This document shows, in pieces, positions 45,002 to 53,426 of a DNA stretch of 64,000 nt. Numbering within the stretch: the first letter of the stretch is position 1; each line of letters opens with the position of its first letter. Source of the DNA: Oceanobacillus jeddahensis (GTDB lineage: Bacteria; Bacillota; Bacilli; Bacillales; Amphibacillaceae); assembly GCF_000750635.1 (NCBI RefSeq), contig NZ_CCDM010000004.1:124001-188000 (forward strand), written 5' to 3'. A program made the translations under genes and the position numbers. The notes under the pieces were generated by a model, which was not told the DNA's origin, searched no databases, and worked only from the letters and a program-made list of their open reading frames with translations.

Positions 45002-46099
45002 TTACCATTTATATATATCTGGTATTTTGACTTGTTTTCCATCTGAATTTATCGACTTCTCAGATAAAATTCCAGGCAATGTAAGTTGTAAAGCCTTATA
45101 GATATCAATATTTAGAGGCTTGTCATTCATAATACAATCTAGAAAATCTTTAATCATATAATAGTCTGCTCCCCAATGATTAGAGTTTTTTGGTTCAACA
45201 GGCATTTTCAAATAATCTTCTGGTAAAAATTCAGGATATAATTTTTCTAAATCCATCCATTCTTCACTAGATGGATTATAATCTTTTAACCATACGCGAT
45301 GTTTCTCTCCAGGAATTCTTGGTGCTTCATAACAACCCTTGGTTCCTTGTAAGGAATAATACCGCATATTATGAGGTCGATTAGAAGTTAAATCTAATCT
45401 TATTTTTATCAGCGCACCACTTTCTGTTCTGCATAACATAATCGTCGTGTCATCAATTTCATTATCTGGAGATGTATGTGATCCGGAACCTAAACAATTT
45501 ACATATTGAACGCTTTCGTTAAACCAATTTAGTATAGGTCCAAGACTATGTGTCCCATAATTACAACCACGTTTTCCCATGGTGTCTGTTTTCCGCCACG
45601 TTGGATCACCATTTTCATCGTATTGTAAATGTTTCACATTATGTATATACTCTCCCTCCGAATAATAAATCTCGCCAAATAAACCTTTCTTAACCATATT
45701 GTTTATAGCAACATTTTCTCGTATATAACAATAATTCTCCGCCATCATGTATTTCGCCTTACTACGTTTGACTGCATCGAATAATAATTTACATTCTTCC
45801 AAAGTTACTGCCGCGGTTACTTCTGACAGTACATGGATATCCTTATTCAAAGCTAAAATTGCTTGACTTGCGTGCATATGAATGGGAGATGTTAACACAA
45901 CGACATCAATATCATCGTTAAGTAGTTCCTCATAGTTAGAAAAGGTTTTGTTCACACCATATTTTTCTGAAAACTTCATCAGAGCTTCTTTATCCGTATC
46001 CATAATGGCTTTCACTTCTACATTATTAAATAAGTTAAAATCTTTATAAAAATCAGCTCCTCGTGTTGTACCAACTATTCCAATCTTCAGTTTATTCAT
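45002..46099 (-). CDS. Gfo/Idh/MocA-family protein with altered active-site motif
   Basis: 365 aa. N-terminal Rossmann fold (KIGIVGTTRGADF; FNNVEVKAIMDTD; VVVLTSPIHMH) and C-terminal alpha/beta domain with CNYGTHSLGPILNW and SNHWGADYYMIKDFLDCI. The family's EKP motif, whose lysine is catalytic, is replaced by SEVTAAVTLEE (residues 92-102). The usual His at NYGTHSL is kept. It may be a non-standard oxidoreductase, epimerase or lyase on a sugar. SD AGGAGAG. A hairpin separates it from the aminotransferase gene upstream. Confidence 0.88.
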   Translation of the reverse strand: MNKLKIGIVGTTRGADFYKDFNLFNNVEVKAIMDTDKEALMKFSEKYGVNKTFSNYEELLNDDIDVVVLTSPIHMHASQAILALNKDIHVLSEVTAAVTLEECKLLFDAVKRSKAKYMMAENYCYIRENVAINNMVKKGLFGEIYYSEGEYIHNVKHLQYDENGDPTWRKTDTMGKRGCNYGTHSLGPILNWFNESVQYVNCLGSGSHTSPDNEIDDTTIMLCRTESGALIKIRLDLTSNRPHNMRYYSLQGTKGCYEAPRIPGEKHRVWLKDYNPSSEEWMDLEKLYPEFLPEDYLKMPVEPKNSNHWGADYYMIKDFLDCIMNDKPLNIDIYKALQLTLPGILSEKSINSDGKQVKIPDIYKW

Positions 46100-46197
46100 A
46101 TAAGATCTCTCCTAAATAAATTTATGAAACTTACAAATTAAACGAGCTAATGTAACATCTTTTGTTTAACTTTTTTATTCATGGTCGTTGTTTGCTG

Positions 46198-46233
46198 CCA
46201 TCCTCAAATCCATTTTTTAGCACTTGAGGATGG
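46198..46233 (-). promoter_or_regulatory. intercistronic hairpin in the catabolic cluster
   Basis: CCATCCTCAA and TTGAGGATGG pair perfectly over 10 bp, 72 bases past the aminotransferase stop. There is no T-run, so it is more likely an mRNA-processing or partial-termination site than a full terminator. Confidence 0.5.
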
Positions 46234-46304
46234 TTATTATTCATATATTAAATGATCCCACTCTACGAAGCTACTTTAAAATTTTTGAATGAATGAAAAA
46301 GATA

Positions 46305-47594
46305 CTAAATTAACTCTTTTAAAACATCCTCTATTGCTTGCAATGTGTTATCAATATCTTCTTTGGTGTGACTATAACTAATATGATTCCGTTTAATATT
46401 CATCGGCATTTTGAAAAAGCCTCGTTCAATCAGTTTCTTTCGATAACTGACATACATTTCAGCATCATTCTTCATTAAATCTGTATAATTTTTGGGTTCA
46501 AAATCCATAAAATATGTTGTCCAAACAGATCCAAATCCAGCTACATATGCTTTCATGCCTAGTCTTTCATGTATTTCGCGGATTCCATTTCTCATCCTAT
46601 CTCCAAGTTCAAAAATGTGTTTATGGACCGGTTCTGTTTCCATAATTTCCATAGTAGCAATCGTTGCTGAAGTACCAACGGCATGCCCATTGTATGTACC
46701 AGCAAACCACACGTCTCCACCAGGATTGGTATTGTAACGCTCCATATATTCTTTCTTTCCGGCGACTGCAGCCATCGGGAATCCGTTCGCCATTGCTTTC
46801 CCCATTGTTGTCAAATCAGGTGTTACACCAGCAACCTTTTGAAAACCTCCTAAGTCATGGCGAAATCCTGTAATCACCTCGTCAAAAATCAATACCGCAT
46901 TATTTTCATCACATAAATCACGCAACCCTTGTAAGAATCCTTCTTCTGGCAACACACAGCCTATATTATGTGGAATTGGCTCTACAATGATTGCTGCAAC
47001 TTCATTCTTGTTTTTATGAAAAGTTGCTGCAACATCGTCTAAATCATTGAATGTACAAATTAGTGTATTATCAATTGCTTCATCCATCATTCCAGCAGAG
47101 CCCGGATCACGTTTGCCTATCATATCAGGAGTACTTAACATGTTTCTTGCTACATAATCATGCCATCCATGATAACACCCTTGAAATTTAATTAATTTAG
47201 TTCGATTTGTTATAGCTCTTGAAAGTCTAATAGCATGATAAGTAGCTTCTGAACCCGAATTGCAAAACAATACCTGATCTGCTGAAGGTACATTTTTTGT
47301 AATTTTATCTGCACATTTAATCTCTAAATCAGTGGTACCTACTCCATATAAGTCTGTTGTTGAAAGAGCTTCAATTACTCGATCATTTACTGCTTTATAA
47401 TTATGACCTAATATATATGGTCCGAATGCGGATTGATAATCAACATATTTGTTTCCATCCGCATCATAAATGTAAGCGCCTTCCGATTTAGTGAAAATTA
47501 AATGAGGATCAACATTTCTTATAGAAGTGTGTACGCCACCAGGGGTATATTTTATTGCCTCTTCATATAATTCTTTACTTTTCGTATTCAACAT
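46305..47594 (-). CDS. class-III aminotransferase, glutamate-1-semialdehyde aminomutase-like
   Basis: 429 aa PLP enzyme. Features: YTPGGVHTSIRNVDPH at the start, phosphate loop CNSGSEATYHAIRLSR (111-126), YHGWHD (141-146), FDEVITGFRH (D238 contacts the PLP ring) and LTTMGKAMANGFP (K266, Schiff base). It is HemL-like, but its place first in a catabolic operon argues against haem synthesis. It probably (de)aminates a sugar or keto intermediate. SD GGGAGGG. A cre-like site lies 63-76 bases upstream of the start. Confidence 0.9.
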   Translation of the reverse strand: MLNTKSKELYEEAIKYTPGGVHTSIRNVDPHLIFTKSEGAYIYDADGNKYVDYQSAFGPYILGHNYKAVNDRVIEALSTTDLYGVGTTDLEIKCADKITKNVPSADQVLFCNSGSEATYHAIRLSRAITNRTKLIKFQGCYHGWHDYVARNMLSTPDMIGKRDPGSAGMMDEAIDNTLICTFNDLDDVAATFHKNKNEVAAIIVEPIPHNIGCVLPEEGFLQGLRDLCDENNAVLIFDEVITGFRHDLGGFQKVAGVTPDLTTMGKAMANGFPMAAVAGKKEYMERYNTNPGGDVWFAGTYNGHAVGTSATIATMEIMETEPVHKHIFELGDRMRNGIREIHERLGMKAYVAGFGSVWTTYFMDFEPKNYTDLMKNDAEMYVSYRKKLIERGFFKMPMNIKRNHISYSHTKEDIDNTLQAIEDVLKELI

Positions 47595-47656
47595 TTCTAA
47601 AAACCCTCCCTATTTTTAATTATGCACATATAAAAAATATATACTGCACCAATCAA

Positions 47657-47670
47657 TGAAAACGCTATCT
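47657..47670. promoter_or_regulatory. cre-like site upstream of the catabolic operon
   Basis: TGAAAACGCTATCT matches the cre consensus TGWNANCGNTNWCA except for the last base. It predicts glucose repression through CcpA. The rest of 47671-47964 is AT-rich and probably holds the IclR-responsive promoter; no clear -35/-10 pair stands out. Confidence 0.55.
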
Positions 47671-47964
47671 AAAATGATTGAAAATTATCATCTCCTTTAA
47701 ATTTTAAAGTTGGCCACAAAATAAATACACATGAAGCATATTCTAAATGAATCAGTAATTGAAATACATAATACTGAACTCTGTTCCTCTTGTTGAACAA
47801 GTATAATCTGCAAATACTAGTTTTGTCAATAATTATTTTTATGTTTTATTTGCTAACAACAAAAAATAAATTATTAAAGATAGTACCAATTTTATTTTCT
47901 TAACTTTAAAATACGTTTTATTTCTGTTATTCAGATATGGAAAAATAATCAATCATAAAAAAAC

Positions 47965-48012
47965 CCGAACCTATTGAAATTCAAATAACTGAAAGAATTT
48001 CAATAAGTTCGG
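47965..48012 (-). terminator. terminator of the IclR-type gene
   Basis: The arms 47965-47982 and 47995-48012 (CCGAAC.TATTGAAATTC) pair over about 17 bp, with T6 on the minus strand. Repeat copy D lies between it and the IclR stop, so the terminator is now 133 bases from the gene. Confidence 0.8.
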
Positions 48013-48061
48013 ATTCTCATTTATATCAAATACAATTTTTCATTCATTACATACAAATCAT

Positions 48062-48112
48062 AAAACGAAACTTCATTCAGTGGGAGTTTTACGGGCGATT
48101 CTCCGTGATAAA
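48062..48112 (+). repeat. intergenic repeat, copy D (51-bp short form)
   Basis: Left module AAAACGAAACTTCATTCAGT plus GGGAG is joined straight to the right module TTTTACGGGCGATTCTCCGT, then GATAAA. The inner hairpin is missing exactly between two GGGAGTT direct repeats, which suggests slipped-strand or recombinational loss. Confidence 0.9.
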
Positions 48113-48144
48113 GAAACAAGTATATGAAATTACCTGTTATATAT

Positions 48145-48894
48145 TTATATACTTTTTGCTATATCTTGTGCTGTTTCACGAACTAACTCTCCAATTTTTG
48201 AAAATTGATCTTTCGGTAAATGGGAGGTATGACTGGTTACACTAATAGCCGTTGGAGTAGTATGACGTGCATTAATTATTGGAGCAGCAATGCACCTGAC
48301 ACCAATCTCCCCTTCTTCATCTTCAATCGCATAACCATTCTGACGGACAGCATTCAAGGATTCCTTGAAAGCCGTCACATCTGTTATAGTATTCGGTGTA
48401 GCTTTTTCCAAATTTTCAAATCTCACTATTTGATCAAGTTCCGATTCACTCAAGTAAGCTGCTATTGCTTTTCCTAATCCCGTTAAATGTATTTCCGTCT
48501 TTAGTCCTGGATATGTGGAAAATTTTATAAAACTATCCGGTTCTTCTTTTGCTATATACATAATCTGATTTTCATGAAGTATACCTAAATGTACAGTAAA
48601 GCCCGATTCCCCCATTAAACGTTTCATATATGGTTTTGCCAACTCTATCATATTACTATCTGATACATACGTCATTCCAATCTGAAACATTTTAGGTCCA
48701 ATTTGAAAACAACTATTTATATCTTTTTGAACCATATTATGATATTCCAGTGTCCTCATAATTGCAAAAACAGTTGCTTTTGGTAAATCAAGTTTCTTAC
48801 AAATTTCTGTTACAGTGTATTTTTCTTTCGACTCACTAATTAATTTTAGTATTTTAATTGTTCTTTCCAAAGCTGGTACGTGATATTTTTCCAA
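48145..48894 (-). CDS. IclR-family transcriptional regulator
   Basis: 249 aa. N-terminal winged helix (ALERTIKILKLISESKEKYTVTEICKKLDLPKATVFAIMRTLEYH) and C-terminal effector domain (LTGLGKAIAAYLSE; GYAIEDEEGEIGVRCIAAPII) with the EGEIGVRC motif of the family. Such regulators control catabolic genes for sugar acids and aromatic acids. It sits directly upstream of, and reads toward, the catabolic cluster. TTG start with GGGGAG five bases upstream; promoter TTGAAG-18-TAATAT at 48936-48965 (minus). Confidence 0.92.
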   Translation of the reverse strand: MEKYHVPALERTIKILKLISESKEKYTVTEICKKLDLPKATVFAIMRTLEYHNMVQKDINSCFQIGPKMFQIGMTYVSDSNMIELAKPYMKRLMGESGFTVHLGILHENQIMYIAKEEPDSFIKFSTYPGLKTEIHLTGLGKAIAAYLSESELDQIVRFENLEKATPNTITDVTAFKESLNAVRQNGYAIEDEEGEIGVRCIAAPIINARHTTPTAISVTSHTSHLPKDQFSKIGELVRETAQDIAKSI

Positions 48895-49245
48895 TTAGCT
48901 CCCCCCAATTACGTTATCTATTGACAAAGGACTGTATATTATTTGTTTAAAATATGACCCTTCAACCAATGAATCAGTTTAGTATATAAACCCACGTTCA
49001 TAATATAGTACCATTATAAGAATATATTTTTTCTTTTGTCAAGGTATCAAGTTTGAGTCAACTATTTATAATTACTCTTTAAAGATTTTTAAGCCTTTAT
49101 TTGGATTAGTTGGACACTCTATTCTGAGCTCGATAGAGAATAAATTTAATTTTGTTATAGAAAATAAAAATATTGCCTAAAAGGGGATTTCCAGTTAAAT
49201 AGAAAGCATTCTTTCAAATATTTCTCTCTTACCAATCTAAATATA
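48895..49245. other. intergenic region with the IclR promoter
   Basis: On the minus strand TTGAAG (48960-48965) and TAATAT (48936-48941), 18 bases apart, form a good promoter. I see no gene in the remainder. Confidence 0.45.
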
Positions 49246-50127
49246 TTAATACGAGAAATATTCTCCAAGAAAATCTTGAAACAACCTGTTTTCTTCTGTA
49301 TCCGCACGAGTAACTATATAGGTAGATGCCTTTGGAAGCTTTAACCCGGGCGTTCTTACTTCCAGCAATCTTCCTTCCATTAGTTCTCGATTCAAAGCGA
49401 TTTTAGGAAGAAAAGAGAAACCAAGCCCCTCCTCGATAAATTTTTTCGTAATGTGGACCTGTGTAACAACCATAGTACGAACCTTGTGATACTTTACATG
49501 GATCGCATTTAATAGATCATCCCAGTATTCGGGATGATTATAGGTGAACAATGTCTGATTTTCAAATAGATCATGAATATCAATAGGCGGGCTGCTTTCT
49601 AAATCACCACCATCATGAGAGCATACACAAATCACATCATCTTCTTTTATTTTCTCCACTTGCAATGATCCTTGTACGGGTTTCATCTGCAATAGCCCTA
49701 AATCTGCTTCACCCTTTTCAATCATTTCGCTTATTTCCATGGATTCTTTTATTTGCACGATCACTTCCACATCCATGTGTCTTTCCATAAATTGTCTAAT
49801 AATATATGGAAGAATAGAGGCAGCTAATAATGGAGAAATAGCGATGGTTAACTTTCTTTTATACCCCTGTTCCCAAGCTAGTAAATCATGAGTTCCACGG
49901 TCATAGTTGGATAATATTAATCGGGCGTGCGGTAAAAATCGGCGTCCAGCTTCCGTAAGAACGATATTACGTCCAGACCGACTAAAAAATTGTGTGCCAA
50001 TATCTCTTTCAAGCTGTTTAATATGTGCCGTTACCGTTGGCTGTGCCATATATAGCTTTTCTGCCGTTTTTCTAAAATTTTCATTTTCTGCAGCCATAAT
50101 AAAAGTCCGTAACCAATTTATATTCAT
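49246..50127 (-). CDS. citR: LysR-family regulator, CitR-like
   Basis: 293 aa. N-terminal HTH (NINWLRTFIMAAENENFRKTAEKLYMAQPTVTAHIKQLERDIGTQFF) and a periplasmic-binding-like effector domain. Divergently placed to a citrate synthase I gene, exactly as citR-citA of B. subtilis, where CitR represses citA. The symbol rests on this arrangement and family, not on a sequence comparison. SD AGGAGGAAGAG before the ATG. Confidence 0.85.
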   Translation of the reverse strand: MNINWLRTFIMAAENENFRKTAEKLYMAQPTVTAHIKQLERDIGTQFFSRSGRNIVLTEAGRRFLPHARLILSNYDRGTHDLLAWEQGYKRKLTIAISPLLAASILPYIIRQFMERHMDVEVIVQIKESMEISEMIEKGEADLGLLQMKPVQGSLQVEKIKEDDVICVCSHDGGDLESSPPIDIHDLFENQTLFTYNHPEYWDDLLNAIHVKYHKVRTMVVTQVHITKKFIEEGLGFSFLPKIALNRELMEGRLLEVRTPGLKLPKASTYIVTRADTEENRLFQDFLGEYFSY

Positions 50128-50180
50128 CTCTTCCTCCTAATTGATTATGATTTTTAATCGTTTATTTAATAAATAACTAA

Positions 50181-50209
50181 TATTCATTATTATACATCTC
50201 ATTTATAAT
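50181..50209 (+). promoter_or_regulatory. citA promoter region
   Basis: TATAAT (50204-50209) is a consensus -10; 17 bases upstream TATTCA is a poor -35, as is common for LysR-dependent promoters. The symmetric TTATTTAATAAATAA just upstream (about 50162-50177) may be the LysR-type box. Confidence 0.5.
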
Positions 50210-50240
50210 AGTCATAAATAGTAAAAATGGAGGGATTATT

Positions 50241-51353
50241 ATGAATTTTAGACCTGGTCTTGAAGGTATTACAGCAGTAAAAACCCATTTGAGTTCTGTA
50301 GACGGTGAAAATGGCCGTTTGATTTTTCGTGGATACGAAGCGGACGAATTAGCTCGTAAGTATACGTTTGAAGAAGTGATCTATTTACTCTGGTACGGGG
50401 AACTGCCGGCACAAAATGAATTAAAAAAATTGAAAAAGCAGCTTCATGAAGCAAGAAATTTACCGGAGTCCATCATCCGTATTATGGATGAATTACCAGA
50501 AGACATGGAAATGATGGCAGTTTTAAGAACAAGCATATCTTCTTTGAAAGCGAATCCAGAATGGCCTCCAACATTAGAAGAAGCAACCCGTATCACAGCT
50601 ATCATACCAACTATACTTGCTTATCGTTATAGAACTTTACACCATTTAGAATTTATTGCACCTGATCATCAATTAGATCATGTGTCCAATTACTTGTATA
50701 TGCTTACTGGTAAAATACCAAAAGACGCACATATCAAGGTTTTAAATGCTTATTTTATACTTACGGCAGAACATGGTATGAATGCCGCAACGTTTACGTC
50801 TAGGGTAATTGCATCTACTGAATCTGATTTGTTTTCTGCCGTTTGCGGAGCAATTGGTGCTATGAAAGGACCATTGCATGGAGGTGCACCAACCGGTGTC
50901 ATGTCAATGTTAAACGAGATAGGTTCAATGGAAAATACCGAAGATTGGTTAAGAAAAAAACTAAATAGAAATGAAAAACTGATGGGATTCGGACACCGTG
51001 TTTATAAAACGAATGATCCCCGGGCTGAGGCATTAAGCGATGTCATTGCAAGTTTATCGGCTGATGATGATTGGTTTGTCCTTGCAAGGCATGTGGAAAA
51101 TACAGCTATTCGCCTGCTTGAAGAATATAAACCTGGACGAAGACTTTATACCAATGTTGAGTTTTATGCAGCAGCTGTTTTCAAAGCTATAGATCTGCCG
51201 GAAATGCTGTATACACCAACATTTACTGCAAGCAGGGTAGCCGGATGGAGTGCTCATGTTCTAGAGCAGGCAGAAAACAATCGGATATTCCGTCCGCTTT
51301 CTGAGTATACTGGACCGGAAAATATAATTAAAGAAAATACTCAAAGAGGCTAG
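50241..51353 (+). CDS. citA: citrate synthase I (minor, CitA-type)
   Basis: 370 aa. Condenses acetyl-CoA and oxaloacetate. Catalytic residues visible: His in LTAEHGMNAATFTSRV (about 173-188), His in GAMKGPLHGGAPTGVM (about 208-223), the GFGHRVYKTNDPRAEAL segment (about 250-266), and the Asp-region YTNVEFYAAAVFKAI. Length matches B. subtilis CitA (about 366 aa). AATGGAGGG is seven bases before the ATG. Methylcitrate synthase is the alternative, but no prp genes are near. Confidence 0.9.
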   Translation: MNFRPGLEGITAVKTHLSSVDGENGRLIFRGYEADELARKYTFEEVIYLLWYGELPAQNELKKLKKQLHEARNLPESIIRIMDELPEDMEMMAVLRTSISSLKANPEWPPTLEEATRITAIIPTILAYRYRTLHHLEFIAPDHQLDHVSNYLYMLTGKIPKDAHIKVLNAYFILTAEHGMNAATFTSRVIASTESDLFSAVCGAIGAMKGPLHGGAPTGVMSMLNEIGSMENTEDWLRKKLNRNEKLMGFGHRVYKTNDPRAEALSDVIASLSADDDWFVLARHVENTAIRLLEEYKPGRRLYTNVEFYAAAVFKAIDLPEMLYTPTFTASRVAGWSAHVLEQAENNRIFRPLSEYTGPENIIKENTQRG

Positions 51354-51371
51354 GGGAAGACCAGCCTCTTT
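51343..51371 (+). terminator. terminator overlapping the citA stop
   Basis: AAAGAGGCT (51343-51351) and AGCCTCTTT (51363-51371) form a perfect 9-bp stem. The stop codon TAG lies at the foot of the loop. Confidence 0.85.
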
Positions 51372-51400
51372 GGTAATACTGCATTAAAATATTAATCGAT

Positions 51401-51416
51401 AAAACGAAACTTCATA
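51401..51416 (+). repeat. intergenic repeat, copy E (left tip only)
   Basis: AAAACGAAACTTCATA matches the left 14 bases of the repeat family; nothing else of the element follows. It is a solo end 48 bases past citA. Confidence 0.6.
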
Positions 51417-51570
51417 ATGTTTGTAAACAGATAAATCTGCATTAAATTAAAAACTTCCCTTTAAAATAGAGTATTTAATTTTATAATATGGTTCATTCAT
51501 TTGTTGAAGTGATTTTTTAGTTCTATTTGATTATATTTTTTTACTAGATGCTCTCTTTACAAAGACGAAT

Positions 51571-52779
51571 TTATATGAAAGTTGAACAATTAATATAATA
51601 ATAATTCTTATCTTTAAAATATTGACCTTGTATTTCGCCTATTCCTTTAATACTTACTAATCCATTTTTATGAACTGGCTCCGTATTCAACACTACATGT
51701 ACTTTATTTATAGAATTATACTCTCCATAATAATAAGTAATCGCAGGCTGATTTATTTGATATGCTTTATCATTAATACTAATGGAAATAAAGCGTTTAT
51801 GTAGAAACCGCTTTTCATAAGCAATGATATTCATTGGATCGAATCCAGTCAGTCCAATTTCCCCTGTAATAAATAAGTGGTAACCTTCTCTATTCTCGAA
51901 TTCTCTAAAAATATCCTGCTTGCTTTTTTTAATCTTATTAATGATAGAATTTGTTTCCTCACTAATTTTCACTTGAATATTTTTATCTATTTCCAATTCA
52001 ACCGTATCTTTCAAGAGGTCGTATAAATATTTATCGGTATCAAAGAAGGTTTCTTTCCAATCAGGAGAAATTTCATCTAATAGTAAGCAGATAAATAACC
52101 CAGAACTATAATTACTTTTTCTAAGATGAAAAGTTGACTCACTGCCATCTATTAAATGCTTACCATATTTTTTCACTATAATATCATCTTTATTAGAGCT
52201 AATATGTGAATAAGAATGTGATTCTACATAAAAGGCCGGCCCTTCTACTGTTTCAATAGAATTCTCATATTCCATAAATTCCCCAATAAACATTCGTCTT
52301 TTTTCACGAAGACTAATAAAGTTATTTAGCTGTATTCGTTTTTCTATTTTAGAAGTTGATATTACTGCATCATAAAGGCATTTTCTTTCCTTATTTCTTA
52401 ACTCTACGTTTTCGTTCAATAGCGGGTAAGATATTCCTAATAATTCATTAGGGAATCTATTTTCTTCCAGCAGATATTGGAAACCATGAAATAGTTCATG
52501 CACAACAATAGCATATACACTTTCCATATCATCATGATAAGAGTCTAAGTTTACAATAGCTGTTGGGTATTCTTCGTAAATTATAAGTGTGTCTGCTCCA
52601 TTAAATTGATCATTCCAATTTAATAAATGGTATGGTTTATTTTCTGTTGAAAATTTTGGATGATTATATAAATATACTTTTTCTTTATCATATAAAGCAA
52701 AGACGGTTAACTGAAAGCCCTTCCAATAATAATTGATATTATGGCTTATTATTTCACTTATATTTTCAAAATTTAACAT
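51571..52779 (-). CDS. orphan protein with a HExxH zinc-protease motif
   Basis: About 402 aa, no signal peptide and no membrane helix. VVHELFHGFQYLLEE (H94, E95, H98 counted from the ATG at 52779) is a zincin active site, and E179 in ETVEGPAFYVE is a plausible third ligand (gluzincin spacing of about 80). The C-terminal 120 residues form a separate beta-rich part (TGEIGLTGFDPMNIIAYEKR). Family not recognised. AT-richer than its neighbours and bracketed by repeat copies E and F, so perhaps acquired. GAGGAAG precedes the ATG at 52779. Confidence 0.7.
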   Translation of the reverse strand: MLNFENISEIISHNINYYWKGFQLTVFALYDKEKVYLYNHPKFSTENKPYHLLNWNDQFNGADTLIIYEEYPTAIVNLDSYHDDMESVYAIVVHELFHGFQYLLEENRFPNELLGISYPLLNENVELRNKERKCLYDAVISTSKIEKRIQLNNFISLREKRRMFIGEFMEYENSIETVEGPAFYVESHSYSHISSNKDDIIVKKYGKHLIDGSESTFHLRKSNYSSGLFICLLLDEISPDWKETFFDTDKYLYDLLKDTVELEIDKNIQVKISEETNSIINKIKKSKQDIFREFENREGYHLFITGEIGLTGFDPMNIIAYEKRFLHKRFISISINDKAYQINQPAITYYYGEYNSINKVHVVLNTEPVHKNGLVSIKGIGEIQGQYFKDKNYYYINCSTFI

Positions 52780-52968
52780 TTTGCTGCTTCCTCTCATGAC
52801 TTTTTTGCCAACAGTTAAAACAGTCTATAGCACCTCAGCTATCTCCTCAAACTCAAGTTCATACTAATATCGCTTCTTTAAGAAAAACCTTTGTATACGA
52901 TTCCTCTTCCGTCTTCTAACAAATTGGCTTACTTCGATATTTACCATGTCTGAAAAAATGTTTGCTAT

Positions 52969-53122
52969 AAAACGAAACTTCATTCAGTGGGAACTTTTCT
53001 CTTCTCCCACTGAATTAGCCTAAATGATTCAGGTGTTAGCTCACCTGATCTTCCGCCTAAATACATTTATTTTCTCTCTTTATTTGAAGGCGGGAGTTTT
53101 ACGGGCGCTTCTCCGTAATAAA
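52969..53122 (+). repeat. intergenic repeat, copy F (154-bp form with an extra hairpin)
   Basis: Left end AAAACGAAACTTCATTCAGT; ATTCAGTGGGA pairs with TCCCACTGAAT; then AGGTG..CACCT hairpin; then TCCGCC..GGCGGGA around TAAATACATTTATTTT; right end TTTTACGGGCGCTTCTCCGT. The extra first hairpin is also found in copy A and, diverged, in copy G. The right end encodes the last codons of the 53099-53308 gene. No other gene lies in 52780-53098. Confidence 0.9.
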
Positions 53123-53308
53123 GTTACTAAAAATTTGTAAAGAGATACCAACAATACCAATTGGCAAAACTACAGCCCACGATACGTTATGAATGTTGAT
53201 TAGGTCCGTTACCCCCAATAGCTTAAACATCAAAATTAGCGTCATCCAGAAACCTGTAATACGTATGCTTTTTTTATTAAATATAGGGCCTCCTTGAATC
53301 TTTTTCAA
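53099..53308 (-). CDS. small membrane protein whose C-terminus comes from a repeat
   Basis: 69 aa, two helices (about 16-34 and 42-61). TTG start with GAGGAGG seven bases upstream. The last residues FITEKRP and the stop are the right end of repeat copy F read in reverse, so the native end is lost. Family not recognised. It lies between the repeat and an ABC exporter operon on the same strand but is separated from that operon's genes by 118 bases. Confidence 0.55.
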   Translation of the reverse strand: MKKIQGGPIFNKKSIRITGFWMTLILMFKLLGVTDLINIHNVSWAVVLPIGIVGISLQIFSNFITEKRP

Positions 53309-53426
53309 TACAAGACCTCCTCATTCTTCCACCTGATTCATGCTTACCAAACTTAAAATAGTTATATTTTCTTTAATTACCGCTTCTTCTTTCAGCAAAA
53401 TTGGCTTTCTCACTAAAAAACAAAGC

